Below are positions 1-7,424 of a DNA stretch of 64,000 nucleotides, in pieces (within the stretch, counting starts at the first letter, position 1; each line of letters opens with the position of its first letter). Source of the DNA: a virus; the IMG/VR virus record IMGVR_UViG_3300036818_000127, positions 1-64,000 of that record; one strand, 5' to 3'. Both the position numbers and the translations under genes were made by a program. A model generated the notes under the pieces. The model did not search any database and was not told where the DNA came from. It was given only the letters and a program-made list of their open reading frames with translations.

Positions 1-640
1 AGCATGAATGATGCAACCATGACAGAGCAAGCAACACACATGTGGTACATTGCAGCATTGGAAAGCAACTAGAGGGGAAATAAGCAGCAGGTAAACGGAA
101 TAATAGATGCAACAATATCTGTAGGACAATGCAACTGAGCTTGTCGAACCTTGCAATAAACAGGATTTACTGTGCAACAGTGGACCATGCGACACAATAG
201 AAGGAGACTTCTAGAGCAACACAGACTGGCGATTCGATCAGTCAGTCACCAAGCAACACGAGAGGTTAGTTACCAAGCTTGCAGCTAGGATGGTCTAAAG
301 TATGCAATGCAACAAGATAGCGTGAGGGATAAGTGCTGCAATGATATACCAATAATGCAACAATGGGAAATGATTGGCTTGCAACTTTGATATGTTATCC
401 ACCAAATGCAACTTTGATCAGAGAGTACTTATCCTTAGCAACATATGAGCGGCAACCACAACACGTAATGAGACCACTTAGTCAGAAGGTAACACAGAGA
501 CAAGCACCATGCAACACAGAGGATGAAATGCAATGAGAGGCAAGTGAGGATACAACTGGCGATCCAAGGTAAGCAACAAAGATGCCTATAAGGAGTACTG
601 CAACGTCAGGAAGAAAAGGTGCAACTACTGAAGTGCTACG
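1..640. repeat. Gene-free array of oriented TGCAAC hexamers
   Basis: About 25 copies of TGCAAC or one-mismatch versions (gcaac, tgcaat, tgcgac) lie at irregular 20-45 bp intervals, nearly all in the same orientation, with no credible gene. Examples start near 12, 108, 130, 173, 308, 356, 380, 408, 510 and 599. Some are preceded by GGGA-A-rich stretches (for example 363-385), recalling the complement of the 36-bp units at 32.5-32.9 kb. The array continues off the left edge. It is the opposite orientation of the array at 31.4-32.9 kb. Function unknown: CRISPR-repeat relics, iterons or a partition/packaging site are all possible. Confidence 0.75.
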
Positions 641-1313
641 ACTTCCTTTTCTTCTTAGTCCTCTTGTAGCTCATTGTGCTTCTCTTGCGTGGAATATTAG
701 TGGTAAGGGGACCTTTTATATACGCCTCTCTCTCAAAGATCTGCTTCGACATTTCTCGGATATCTTCTCCAGTAGCATCAGGACCCATCTTTTTTGCTAT
801 AGCATCATTGCGCTGCTCTTCTGACATTTTACTACTTCCAAATCCCGCCATGAAGGCGATAAGTAGCGGGGAGTGAACTTCACCATCCTCAAAGTGCATA
901 TTGAGAAGGTCAACAAGCTTCCCTGATCCATCTCGTATTAGCTCATAGATGTGCATATGTTGTTCAATGCATTTTTTATCATCTTCTTTGATGACATCAA
1001 GTGTCACAATGGATAGGCATTCTTTTCTCTCTGGATCTAGTGACGGCCTATCTATATTTCGATTAAAACTCCCAAATACCTCTACAATAAAGGCAATATA
1101 TGTAATGTTTGCCTTTGGCTTGCTTCTCCCTAACAGTCTCCCAGCAGTAAAGAATCGATGCTGTTTCTCTAAACTGCTGTCAGAGTTCACAATGTCAGGA
1201 GATGCAAATATACACATTTCCTGTGTATCCAACTCTATAATGATCTCTGGGATGTGTCTCCCATGTTCTAGGATATGATCTTTAGCTTGCTGGATTATCT
1301 GTTCAATCTGCAT
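636..1313 (-). CDS. Hypothetical protein, lysine-rich C-terminus
   Basis: 225 residues from the ATG at 1313, chosen over the ATG at 1325 because GAGG lies 6 nt before it. I do not recognise the family. The last 25 residues are strongly basic (ending KRTKKKRKS), suggesting nucleic-acid contact. Its layout (N-terminal helix, central beta region, a 'RKECLSIVTLDV' strand, a helix with 'LIAFMAGFGSS') resembles the 214-residue product at 2188-2832, so the two may be distant paralogues. It is transcribed towards the hexamer array and away from the 1462-3282 genes. Confidence 0.75.
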   Translation of the reverse strand: MQIEQIIQQAKDHILEHGRHIPEIIIELDTQEMCIFASPDIVNSDSSLEKQHRFFTAGRLLGRSKPKANITYIAFIVEVFGSFNRNIDRPSLDPERKECLSIVTLDVIKEDDKKCIEQHMHIYELIRDGSGKLVDLLNMHFEDGEVHSPLLIAFMAGFGSSKMSEEQRNDAIAKKMGPDATGEDIREMSKQIFEREAYIKGPLTTNIPRKRSTMSYKRTKKKRKS

Positions 1314-1461
1314 ACTTAACCTCATCTATATATCTTAGCTAAAAAGATCCTAACACATACCGAAAAATGTTGCAAATAGGTAGCTAGTTTGCTAGAATGT
1401 TGTTGCTGCTTGGTATACTATTTGTTGTCGGGATGCATAATGCATACTTGATTGAGATGGT

Positions 1462-1932
1462 ATGGACAGGAGAAACCAAGCAGTACTTCTAAATAGGAAG
1501 ATGAAGAGAATGAACAGTAACCTACCTATGTTTGGGCCCCCGATATGGTACCTGCTAGATGATGATGGTAATCCCTATCCGACGCATGATACCATTGCTG
1601 CTGCTGAACTCCTTGGTGATGTCGAGAGGCGGCGCATTGGTCAGGTAGAGAAAGAGATTGCGGGCCACAGGGTTTGGCTATCTACTGTCTTTCTTGTGCT
1701 GGAGCATATGGATTGGTCTTATCGACCACCTCGGCCAGCACTCTTTGAAACAATGCTTTTTATTGACGGCAATGAGATAGGCAATGTGACAAACCGCTAT
1801 GCCACAAGTGATGAGGCACTTCAAGGGCATGCAGTTATCTTAGAGGGTGTTGAGCGGTTACTTTTGTTATTAGGTAAGAATAATATAGAGTATGAAGCAG
1901 TGGCAGGATTGCTAGAGGGAAAACATGAGTGA
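1462..1932 (+). CDS. Conserved phage-type hypothetical protein
   Basis: 156 residues. The core reads 'WLSTVFLVLEHMDW' then 'ALFETMLFIDG' then 'NRYATSDEALQGHAVI'. This pattern (STVFLGLDH / FETMVF / RYST-EEA-GH) is one I know from small uncharacterised proteins common in phages and ICEs; no function is established. First gene of a tightly packed plus-strand operon: its 3' end overlaps the next start by 8 nt. Confidence 0.8.
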   Translation: MDRRNQAVLLNRKMKRMNSNLPMFGPPIWYLLDDDGNPYPTHDTIAAAELLGDVERRRIGQVEKEIAGHRVWLSTVFLVLEHMDWSYRPPRPALFETMLFIDGNEIGNVTNRYATSDEALQGHAVILEGVERLLLLLGKNNIEYEAVAGLLEGKHE

Positions 1933-2188
1933 TAATAATCCAGAGGTATGGATACCTAGCAAAGATCGGATCGAAGAGATATTGGCAGAAGAGCTTTCAA
2001 TAGTCTTGAGAAACACATACTCAGGTAAAGGCATTAGGGAAAAGATATTCATGAGGTGGGTTAAGGACAATACCGCACTTCTTTCCTATCTTGGGGAGGC
2101 TCGTACAGGCTTCTTTATCACGAGGGTAGCCAATGACCTTGGATTAAAACAGAGTGAGCAGGGATACATAAAGCGAGAGGAGGACTAG
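1925..2188 (+). CDS. Small hypothetical protein
   Basis: 87 residues, ATG preceded by GAGGGAAAAC and overlapping the upstream gene. Soluble, mixed charge, no motif that I recognise. Its TAG overlaps the GTG start of the next gene (TAGTG), so the genes are probably translationally coupled. Confidence 0.75.
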   Translation: MSDNNPEVWIPSKDRIEEILAEELSIVLRNTYSGKGIREKIFMRWVKDNTALLSYLGEARTGFFITRVANDLGLKQSEQGYIKREED

Positions 2189-2832
2189 TGGATATTGAGT
2201 CCCTAATAGGCATAGCCAGTGATACTATGCTTACTGCTGGGAATGTGATGCCTATGGCGCACATTGAGCTAAAGAGCAATGATCCAGAGAAGGAAGATAT
2301 CCACTTGGTGCTGGCTCTTGACCTTTTCAGCAATGCACAAAGTATCCCTACCCAAGGTGGGATCATTGCCCGCGTAGGATGGGAGCAATGTAAGGAGTAT
2401 CCAGGATATAGTCCCATCTATGCGGGCATCTACGCGGAAGTGTGGAGGATCACTGATCCTGAAAATGATGCTGAGAAGTTGCGGCCAAAGCTCAGCTCAA
2501 AGCGGCAGGAAGCACTTATAGTTGAGATGTGGCATGCAGAAGGGAATAAATGTGAATCCTACCGACTGCCAGTGATTAGGGACAAGAAGAAACGTGTAGT
2601 TGACATTGGCAAGGCAGAAGGCCCATCGCATAAGGTTTCTGTTCTCTTTGGCTCATTTCTTCGAGGCATTCACGACTCCCAAAAACCAGACGATGAAACC
2701 ATCTCAGATCTAGAGGACATGATCTCAAAACGTGTTGCTAATCTCTCTCCTGAGCAGAGACAAGAGCTAATTGCTTTCGCTAAGAGTGAAGGGATGCCAG
2801 AGGATTTACTAAATAATCTAATAGGAGAGTGA
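2188..2832 (+). CDS. Hypothetical protein
   Basis: 214 residues from a GTG start with GGAGG 6 nt upstream. No family recognised. The C-terminal 45 residues form an acidic helical tail ('ISDLEDMISKRVANLSPEQRQELIAFAKSEG'-like, quoted in part), similar to linker or oligomerisation helices. The overall order of elements parallels the divergent gene at 636-1313 ('KRQEALIVEMWHAEG' versus 'RKECLSIVTLDVIKE'), which suggests a shared fold rather than proves it. Confidence 0.75.
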   Translation: MDIESLIGIASDTMLTAGNVMPMAHIELKSNDPEKEDIHLVLALDLFSNAQSIPTQGGIIARVGWEQCKEYPGYSPIYAGIYAEVWRITDPENDAEKLRPKLSSKRQEALIVEMWHAEGNKCESYRLPVIRDKKKRVVDIGKAEGPSHKVSVLFGSFLRGIHDSQKPDDETISDLEDMISKRVANLSPEQRQELIAFAKSEGMPEDLLNNLIGE

Positions 2833-2833
2833 C

Positions 2834-3103
2834 ATGCCACAGGAACCAGAATCATTAAGAGAAACACTAACAAAAGATGACCTTGGCCGCATTTTTATTC
2901 GTGCTCAAAAAGATGACTCCGCAGAGTGGGTCAATATCAGCGTGGAGAAAGCATCTAATATCCAGTTCGATACCTGGGCACGGAGCCGCATACCGATCCA
3001 GGGCGGCAATGGCCCTTGGTTGCCAGAAGAACGAGCGGCTTTCTGTGACCAACTATACCAAGTTGGCGCATTAGTCGTAGCCGTGAAAGGCGCATTCGAT
3101 TGA
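2834..3103 (+). CDS. Small hypothetical protein
   Basis: 89 residues, starts 2 nt after the previous gene with GGAGAG upstream. Contains a Trp/Pro-rich centre ('NGPWLPEERAAF') and a hydrophobic end. Unrecognised. Fourth gene of the operon; its TGA overlaps a TTG start for a putative membrane peptide. Confidence 0.7.
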   Translation: MPQEPESLRETLTKDDLGRIFIRAQKDDSAEWVNISVEKASNIQFDTWARSRIPIQGGNGPWLPEERAAFCDQLYQVGALVVAVKGAFD

Positions 3104-3282
3104 CACCTCGCCATCAGGTTCGAGCTTTCAAGCGACTTGCTGCCTGCATCATATGGTCATGTTCATTTTGTGCATGGAATGCTAAATGGTTTGATTATGG
3201 CCCTGCTCCACATATGGCAACAGGATATTACCTCTTTTCCACACTTATTTTGCTTGTTGCTGTTGGAATTACCCAACAATAA
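3100..3282 (+). CDS. Putative two-helix membrane peptide
   Basis: 60 residues from a TTG overlapping the previous stop (ATTGA), with AAAGG 9 nt upstream. Two hydrophobic segments ('LAACIIWSCSFCAW' and 'GYYLFSTLILLVAVGI') flank 'FDYGPAPHMAT', with a basic N-terminus, a layout typical of small inner-membrane proteins. The TTG start and small size leave real doubt. The stop codon lies at the first bases of the dispersed repeat element. Confidence 0.45.
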   Translation: MTPRHQVRAFKRLAACIIWSCSFCAWNAKWFDYGPAPHMATGYYLFSTLILLVAVGITQQ

Positions 3283-3445
3283 CGGGTATAACCAGCATAT
3301 AGGCTATATGCTACTACGATCCCATTCTGGTAGTTTTAGTGCCTAGTAGGGTAATCTATCCTTAGTTGGGTGTATGGCCCACTCCTGGACTCTACAACCA
3401 AAAAGTTGTAGAAAAATCTAGAAATAGTAGAGATGAATTCAAGTA
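3281..3445 (+). repeat. Dispersed 165-bp leader-like element, copy 1
   Basis: Shares long near-identical blocks with 19477-19643 and 38414-38578 (those on the minus strand): AACGGGTATAACCAGCA, then GGTAATCTATCCT, GTGTATGGCCC, and a hairpin CTACAAC-CAAAAA-GTTGTAG (3391-3410) followed by CTAGAAATAGTAG. The segment between the first two blocks varies in length and sequence. Each copy sits upstream of, and in the same direction as, a gene; here it is the HTH gene at 3609. No terminal inverted repeats or transposase, so it does not look like an IS. Confidence 0.8.
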
Positions 3446-3509
3446 GTATATTGAAAAGCTCAGCCATTGAATAGGTACGGGATAGAGGTGCGTATGTATC
3501 TGTAGACAC

Positions 3510-3538
3510 TTGACAATATTTATGTGTACAGATATTAT
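3510..3538 (+). promoter_or_regulatory. Sigma70-type promoter of the HTH gene
   Basis: TTGACA (3510-3515), 17-nt spacer, TATTAT (3533-3538). The expected transcript start is near 3545, leaving a leader of about 65 nt before the ATG at 3609. It lies downstream of the 165-bp element, so that element is not the only possible promoter for this gene. Confidence 0.7.
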
Positions 3539-3608
3539 TATGGGAGTGGAACCATATTGTATGTTCCAAGCCAACCAGAGAACCTATTTCATAAGGAGAG
3601 AAAGAACA

Positions 3609-3863
3609 ATGGAAACTAGTACACAAGAACGCACAGCAGGACTTAACACATCAACACTTCAGGTCATGGAAGAGTTGTTGACAGTACATGAGGTTGCCCA
3701 GCAATTGCGGGTGGATGATACCACTGTCCGCCGCTGGATTAAGAATGGTGTGCTGGAGGCGATTGCCTTGCCACATCGTGGGCTCCGTCAGGCTTACCGC
3801 ATTCGTCGATCAACACTAGATACTCTTTTGACATCTGCTGCCAGCACTAGTTTATCAGCATAG
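3609..3863 (+). CDS. Excisionase-like helix-turn-helix protein
   Basis: 84 residues from the ATG preceded by AAGGAGAG; upstream in-frame codons have no ribosome site. Residues 20-75 form a MerR/excisionase-type winged HTH: 'LLTVHEVAQQLRVDDTTVRR', 'WIKNGVLEAI', then 'RQAYRIRRSTLDTLL'. Such small domains act as recombination directionality factors or transcriptional regulators. It is far from the integrase (44.5 kb), so a Cro- or regulator-like role is as likely as excision. Strong own promoter upstream and terminator downstream make it a monocistronic unit. Confidence 0.8.
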   Translation: METSTQERTAGLNTSTLQVMEELLTVHEVAQQLRVDDTTVRRWIKNGVLEAIALPHRGLRQAYRIRRSTLDTLLTSAASTSLSA

Positions 3864-3881
3864 AAGGTGATGGAGGGGAGA

Positions 3882-3912
3882 AAGGCTAGAGATCCGCACT
3901 AGCCTTCTCTTT
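3882..3912 (+). terminator. Rho-independent terminator
   Basis: Perfect 8-bp stem AAGGCTAG / CTAGCCTT (3882-3889, 3899-3906) extended by GAG/CTC, followed by TCTTTAAAA. Ends the HTH transcript. Confidence 0.7.
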
Positions 3913-3919
3913 AAAAGAT

Positions 3920-4333
3920 ATGATGAATGATCTGCTATTATTTTCCCTTCTTCCTAAAATATTTTCAGGGTACCTTCTAGGATCAATCCTTATCATCTAC
4001 TATCAGATGCGACAAAGGAATCTAGTCCAGCCTTGGATCTACTTTGCGATAGGCATGGCTGGGTATTACATTGCTAATTCCTGGTCCTGTGGCTGGCTAT
4101 GGCTTCAGCAGGCTACTTTTATCTTGATGTTTGCCTGCACGGCAGGAATGTTTCTATCTCAATTCTTTTCCATGCACAAGCTACTGAAAAAGAAAAGCTA
4201 TATTGATGATCATATACGTCGATTAGACGACATAACTGATCGCGCCCTCAAAAATGATATATCAGAGGATGAGCTTAATAGACTCTTGCAAGAGTTAAGA
4301 GCTGACCGCGAGCGCATGATGGCAGTACAGTAA
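3920..4333 (+). CDS. Membrane protein with C-terminal helix
   Basis: 137 residues with three hydrophobic segments (about 5-25, 38-55, 60-88) and a charged helical tail ('DDHIRRLDDITDRALKNDIS'). Unrecognised. It converges with the minus-strand lysis cassette (16-nt gap) and has no strong ribosome site at the ATG. It may be a further holin/antiholin-like protein, but that rests only on position and topology. Confidence 0.6.
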   Translation: MMNDLLLFSLLPKIFSGYLLGSILIIYYQMRQRNLVQPWIYFAIGMAGYYIANSWSCGWLWLQQATFILMFACTAGMFLSQFFSMHKLLKKKSYIDDHIRRLDDITDRALKNDISEDELNRLLQELRADRERMMAVQ

Positions 4334-4349
4334 CGCATCAAACCTTCAT

Positions 4350-4769
4350 TTATGTCCCCAGGGGTTTAATAGGCGGCGGTCCTCCCAAATAATCAGGAGT
4401 AGGCATAGGAGCAAGCCCTGGGGTCCCCCTCACGATGTCACCAGACTTTACAGTCAATGGCGTACCTGCATTGGCCTGCTTCAGCGCAAAGACTGCTGAC
4501 TCAATAAATGTGTCGATTGCCTCATCACTTGGAATAGGGACTTTGGCAACCCTGAATAGCATTTTTACTGTGTTTACTGCAAAGGTTTTCTTTTCATGAT
4601 TAGGGATACTGGCCGAGACTTGCTCGACCATCTGAACTGCCTGTGGAGCAGAACGTTCAAGCATCTGTTGCTGCTTTACTGGTAAGAGATGAAAGACAAG
4701 ATGGTAGATGTATACAAGGATAATAGCAAGGGTCGGCAGAATCGTCTGAATAAGAGAGAGAGTCGTCAT
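4350..4769 (-). CDS. Putative holin, LLH-type
   Basis: 139 residues: one N-terminal membrane segment (about 8-30), then a soluble helical domain ('KKTFAVNTVKMLFRVAKVPI', 'DEAIDTFIESAVFALK') and a Pro/Gly-rich tail. That order matches the Holin_LLH family of phage holins (single TM, 'A-x-x-V-x-x-I-E-x-A-V' helix). It would form membrane lesions releasing the endolysin at 5924-7078. Start overlaps the stop of the upstream gene (ATGA) with GGAGG upstream. Last gene of the lysis cassette. Confidence 0.6.
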   Translation of the reverse strand: MTTLSLIQTILPTLAIILVYIYHLVFHLLPVKQQQMLERSAPQAVQMVEQVSASIPNHEKKTFAVNTVKMLFRVAKVPIPSDEAIDTFIESAVFALKQANAGTPLTVKSGDIVRGTPGLAPMPTPDYLGGPPPIKPLGT

Positions 4770-5368
4770 GGTTGTTTTTCCTCCTTCGGGATACGCTTCA
4801 GTAGGGCTCTAAAGAGGCATATCCAGATGATCAATAGGCCAATACTGATGGCCGTTCCAATGCCAAAGTAGATTTGCGATATTCCATGGATATGATCCTC
4901 AAAAAGCCCACTTACCTGGAACATCGTGAGGGAATATCCATGCTCATGTTGCAAAATGATCGTGAGCTGTATCTGGTCAACTGGAGATGGGTGCGCAAGT
5001 ATCTTACGAGCTGCGGTATCAATACTTGCAAAATCTGATAGTGATTGCAGGATAAGGAGCTTGATATCTGCTGGCAAATTTGGGGAGATACCAAGAGAGT
5101 CATCTCCCTTTTGTAGTCCGATCTGTACTTGCTCCCAGGCAGGTAGTGAGTTTTGAAGTTCACTAATTGCCTGTATATAGTTACCTGCGGGCCGATCTAG
5201 GATAAGGACATCTTTAACAATCTGCTGCTCTATTGTCCTTTGTCTTGCAATAAGCCGTATCACTCCTAGTGTGTTATTTGGGATAAGCGGTAAGGAAGCA
5301 AAGGCAATAGAGAGCACGATAAGGATAATTCCAAATATCCCTAGAGTCTGCGCTTTTCCATGTGACAT
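4766..5368 (-). CDS. Two-TM protein with PilJ-like sensor domain
   Basis: 200 residues: TM1 at about 8-28, an extracytoplasmic domain of about 135 residues, TM2 at about 163-187 and a short basic tail. The segment after TM1 ('RLIARQRTIEQQIVKDVLIL') resembles the 'GRQRMLSQ-x-x-K' motif of PilJ/type IV pili methyl-accepting N-terminal domains, but no HAMP or signalling domain follows. Position between holin candidates suggests a role in lysis timing, such as an antiholin or a sensor of the envelope. Family call is tentative. Confidence 0.5.
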   Translation of the reverse strand: MSHGKAQTLGIFGIILIVLSIAFASLPLIPNNTLGVIRLIARQRTIEQQIVKDVLILDRPAGNYIQAISELQNSLPAWEQVQIGLQKGDDSLGISPNLPADIKLLILQSLSDFASIDTAARKILAHPSPVDQIQLTIILQHEHGYSLTMFQVSGLFEDHIHGISQIYFGIGTAISIGLLIIWICLFRALLKRIPKEEKQP

Positions 5369-5383
5369 TTCTTTTATCCTTCC

Positions 5384-5722
5384 TTATCCTATACGATGTG
5401 TAAGATAGGCAATAAGCAATGCCATAAGAACAGTTATGACAAGCCCCCCAAACCACCTAAGAGCATTAATCTGGAGCTGATCCTGGTCCTTTTCCTGCTT
5501 AGATAGTTGCTTAGCTAAATCAGAAACTTGGCCTCTTGCATCTTTGACATCGCTCTCTATTCTCCCAACTGTAGATTGCAGCCCTAGCAACTGAACATCA
5601 TTTACGCTAGATTGGACGCATTGCCGTAGTTCGATGCGCATTTCCTGCATTTGCTTTTCCAGCATTTTTATCTGGTATTCTAAGACGGCAATATCATTTT
5701 GTGGTGGTTGTGGTGGCTGCAT
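5384..5722 (-). CDS. XhlA-like coiled-coil membrane protein
   Basis: 112 residues: Pro-rich start, a coiled coil over about 10-80 ('LEYQIKMLEKQMQEMRIEL', 'DVKDARGQVSDLAKQLSKQ') and one C-terminal TM ('ALRWFGGLVITVLMALLIAY'). This coiled coil plus tail anchor is the layout of haemolysin XhlA-type lysis proteins, which act with a holin. Lies 3 nt upstream-gene spacing within the cassette. Assignment is by architecture, not sequence identity. Confidence 0.6.
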   Translation of the reverse strand: MQPPQPPQNDIAVLEYQIKMLEKQMQEMRIELRQCVQSSVNDVQLLGLQSTVGRIESDVKDARGQVSDLAKQLSKQEKDQDQLQINALRWFGGLVITVLMALLIAYLTHRIG

Positions 5723-5725
5723 ATC

Positions 5726-5914
5726 CTAATGTCCGAGCAGTTTTGATACTAAGAAGAAGACATCACCTACTATGACAATAATAGTGACAAAAACCATAAA
5801 AAGGTTTAGTGCTCCTCGCCTATCTGTTGGGACTAAAGGTACAAATGACGGCCAAAGCATCAAAACAAACAGGTTGAGTATAACCAAGAAATTGAAGTCT
5901 ATCAGTGTAGACAT
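5726..5914 (-). CDS. Small two-TM membrane protein
   Basis: 62 residues, almost entirely hydrophobic: segments at about 8-28 and 38-58 separated by 'PTDRRGAL'. Probable phage membrane protein, possibly a second small holin of the cassette. Good ribosome site (AGGAGG near 5922). Confidence 0.6.
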   Translation of the reverse strand: MSTLIDFNFLVILNLFVLMLWPSFVPLVPTDRRGALNLFMVFVTIIVIVGDVFFLVSKLLGH

Positions 5915-5923
5915 AGTAACCTC

Positions 5924-7078
5924 CTATGACAGGTCTTTTACGGCCTGTGAAATCTTAGTTTTCAAGGCTGCAAGTTCCTGTGCGAGGGCACCTTGTTGAA
6001 GTGCAGCAATTTGCTTCTGTAGATCTGCAATTTGGGCAATAAGGATTGCATGTTGCTTCTGGTACCATTGCAATTCCTTCCCGAGCCAACCAGGGAAGAT
6101 ACCTAATTTAGGGTTATACTCTAGCCGATCTAGATTGAAGAGCTGGGCTTCTCCAGCTCCAAGCCCTGGGTTGCTCTGCTCCAGGATAGGGAAGTGCTTC
6201 ACGGTCTCAAGTGGGACATTTGCAGGGTCCCAATTAGATCCTCGTACAAGGTCTCGAAATCCTAGAGTGACGGGTGTCCCATCGGGTGCTTTGAGGGTGG
6301 TTCCATCATCACTCCACCCCTGCGGAGTAGTAGGCATAGTTGGTTGTCCTCCTGATACTGTCTTTGGAAATGCACTAAAGATTTGATCTAAGAGACTAGG
6401 ATTAGCTACAGCCGTTCCATAGTGCCAAATACTAATTGCAGTATGTCCTTGGTTATGAGCTAGTTTTGCAATATTTACAGGATCATTTGGCCCGACATCC
6501 TGTGTCATGTTTAGCGTTGGCTGTAGGCATGATGCCCCTATGAAGTCCTTCCAGAATGATGCAAGGAAGTTATTGTATTGCTGAGGAAGGTATACTGCCA
6601 CGCATGGGTTGAGTTCCGCCAGGACAGACTGCCATTTCTGCCAGCTCGGATCTCCCCATGTGCTCACAAGAAAGAGCCCGGGGTAGCCTTTCAGTTGCGC
6701 AGTAACGCGACGTGCCCAACCTGCCTGTCCATTCCACTCCACTTCCATATCAGCCACGACAGCCCCATCCTCTTGCATGAAGCTCTTGAGAATATTGATC
6801 TCACCATCAAGGAAGTTATAGGTATCCCCATACATCCATGTATAGGCAATGCACCCAACCCCTTCGCCGCGAATAACATCTCGCCGCTGCTTATATCCTG
6901 CCATTCCTCCATACCACCAGTTACCTCCATCTGCAGACTTGAGAATCAATGTATCTACCCCATGCGCTTTTGCAAACTGTGCCGCCTGGGTAAACTGGTT
7001 CATTTTCCACCCTGCGGTCTCAGTCCCCAAAAACAATAAGTGCTGACCTGTAACATTTGCTACATCTTGACATGCCAT
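5924..7078 (-). CDS. Putative endolysin, TIM-barrel glycoside hydrolase-like
   Basis: 384 residues. Residues 1-235 read like a TIM-barrel glycoside hydrolase domain: beta strands 'HGVDTLILKSADGGNWW', 'GVGCIAYTWMYGD', 'GAVVADMEVEW' (candidate acidic residues in D-x-E-x-E) and 'GLFLVSTWG'. A Gly/Pro-rich linker, a Trp-rich segment and a C-terminal coiled coil (about 345-384, 'IADLQKQIAALQQGALAQEL') follow. No signal peptide, so export would need the holin. Placed between tail genes and the holin cassette, it is either the endolysin or a tail-associated cell-wall hydrolase; the exact GH family is not determined. Confidence 0.6.
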   Translation of the reverse strand: MACQDVANVTGQHLLFLGTETAGWKMNQFTQAAQFAKAHGVDTLILKSADGGNWWYGGMAGYKQRRDVIRGEGVGCIAYTWMYGDTYNFLDGEINILKSFMQEDGAVVADMEVEWNGQAGWARRVTAQLKGYPGLFLVSTWGDPSWQKWQSVLAELNPCVAVYLPQQYNNFLASFWKDFIGASCLQPTLNMTQDVGPNDPVNIAKLAHNQGHTAISIWHYGTAVANPSLLDQIFSAFPKTVSGGQPTMPTTPQGWSDDGTTLKAPDGTPVTLGFRDLVRGSNWDPANVPLETVKHFPILEQSNPGLGAGEAQLFNLDRLEYNPKLGIFPGWLGKELQWYQKQHAILIAQIADLQKQIAALQQGALAQELAALKTKISQAVKDLS

Positions 7079-7093
7079 AGTTTACCCCTTTTG

Positions 7094-7423
7094 CTATGTT
7101 GGCTCTATTGATAATACCCCGAAGTCAAATGTTTGCGTTTTCCCTCCTGATGTAGCCTTGATCTGTTGGCGGAATGTACCTAGGCTTGCTACATCATTTA
7201 CTGATTGCTGGTAGGTGATCTGGGCAGGATCGCCGCCAGATGCTCCAAGCAGATTGCTAAAGACACCATCGCCTGGACGCTCAATGCCATTGGATATATT
7301 GCGTTGGAAGTAAGTAAAGTTCGACTCTGTTAATCCTGATGTATCGAAGTCTCCTGAGTCTGGTATGAGTTGGAAAGTCCAAGGTTCCAGGGTATCTCCT
7401 TGCGGCCAGGGTGATTGTGCCAT
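7094..7423 (-). CDS. Tail/baseplate-associated hypothetical protein
   Basis: 109 residues from the ATG at 7423 (MAQSPWPQGD), chosen because AAAGGA lies 9 nt upstream and because this avoids overlap with the gene ending at 7425. Beta-rich; 'DTSGLTESNFTYFQRN' and 'DVASLGTFRQQIKATSGGKT' recall the N-terminal fold of BppU-type baseplate upper proteins, but I would not assert it. Sits between the repetitive fibre-like protein and the endolysin. Confidence 0.6.
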   Translation of the reverse strand: MAQSPWPQGDTLEPWTFQLIPDSGDFDTSGLTESNFTYFQRNISNGIERPGDGVFSNLLGASGGDPAQITYQQSVNDVASLGTFRQQIKATSGGKTQTFDFGVLSIEPT

Positions 7424-7424
7424 G

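Noticed and set aside
3137-3346. 69-residue plus-strand frame overlapping the first repeat element
   Set aside because: It runs into the dispersed repeat and lacks a start signal; the overlapping 3100-3282 frame is better supported.
3281-3445. Insertion sequence or MITE as explanation of the 165-bp repeat
   Set aside because: No terminal inverted repeats, no target duplications, and all copies face downstream genes in the same sense.
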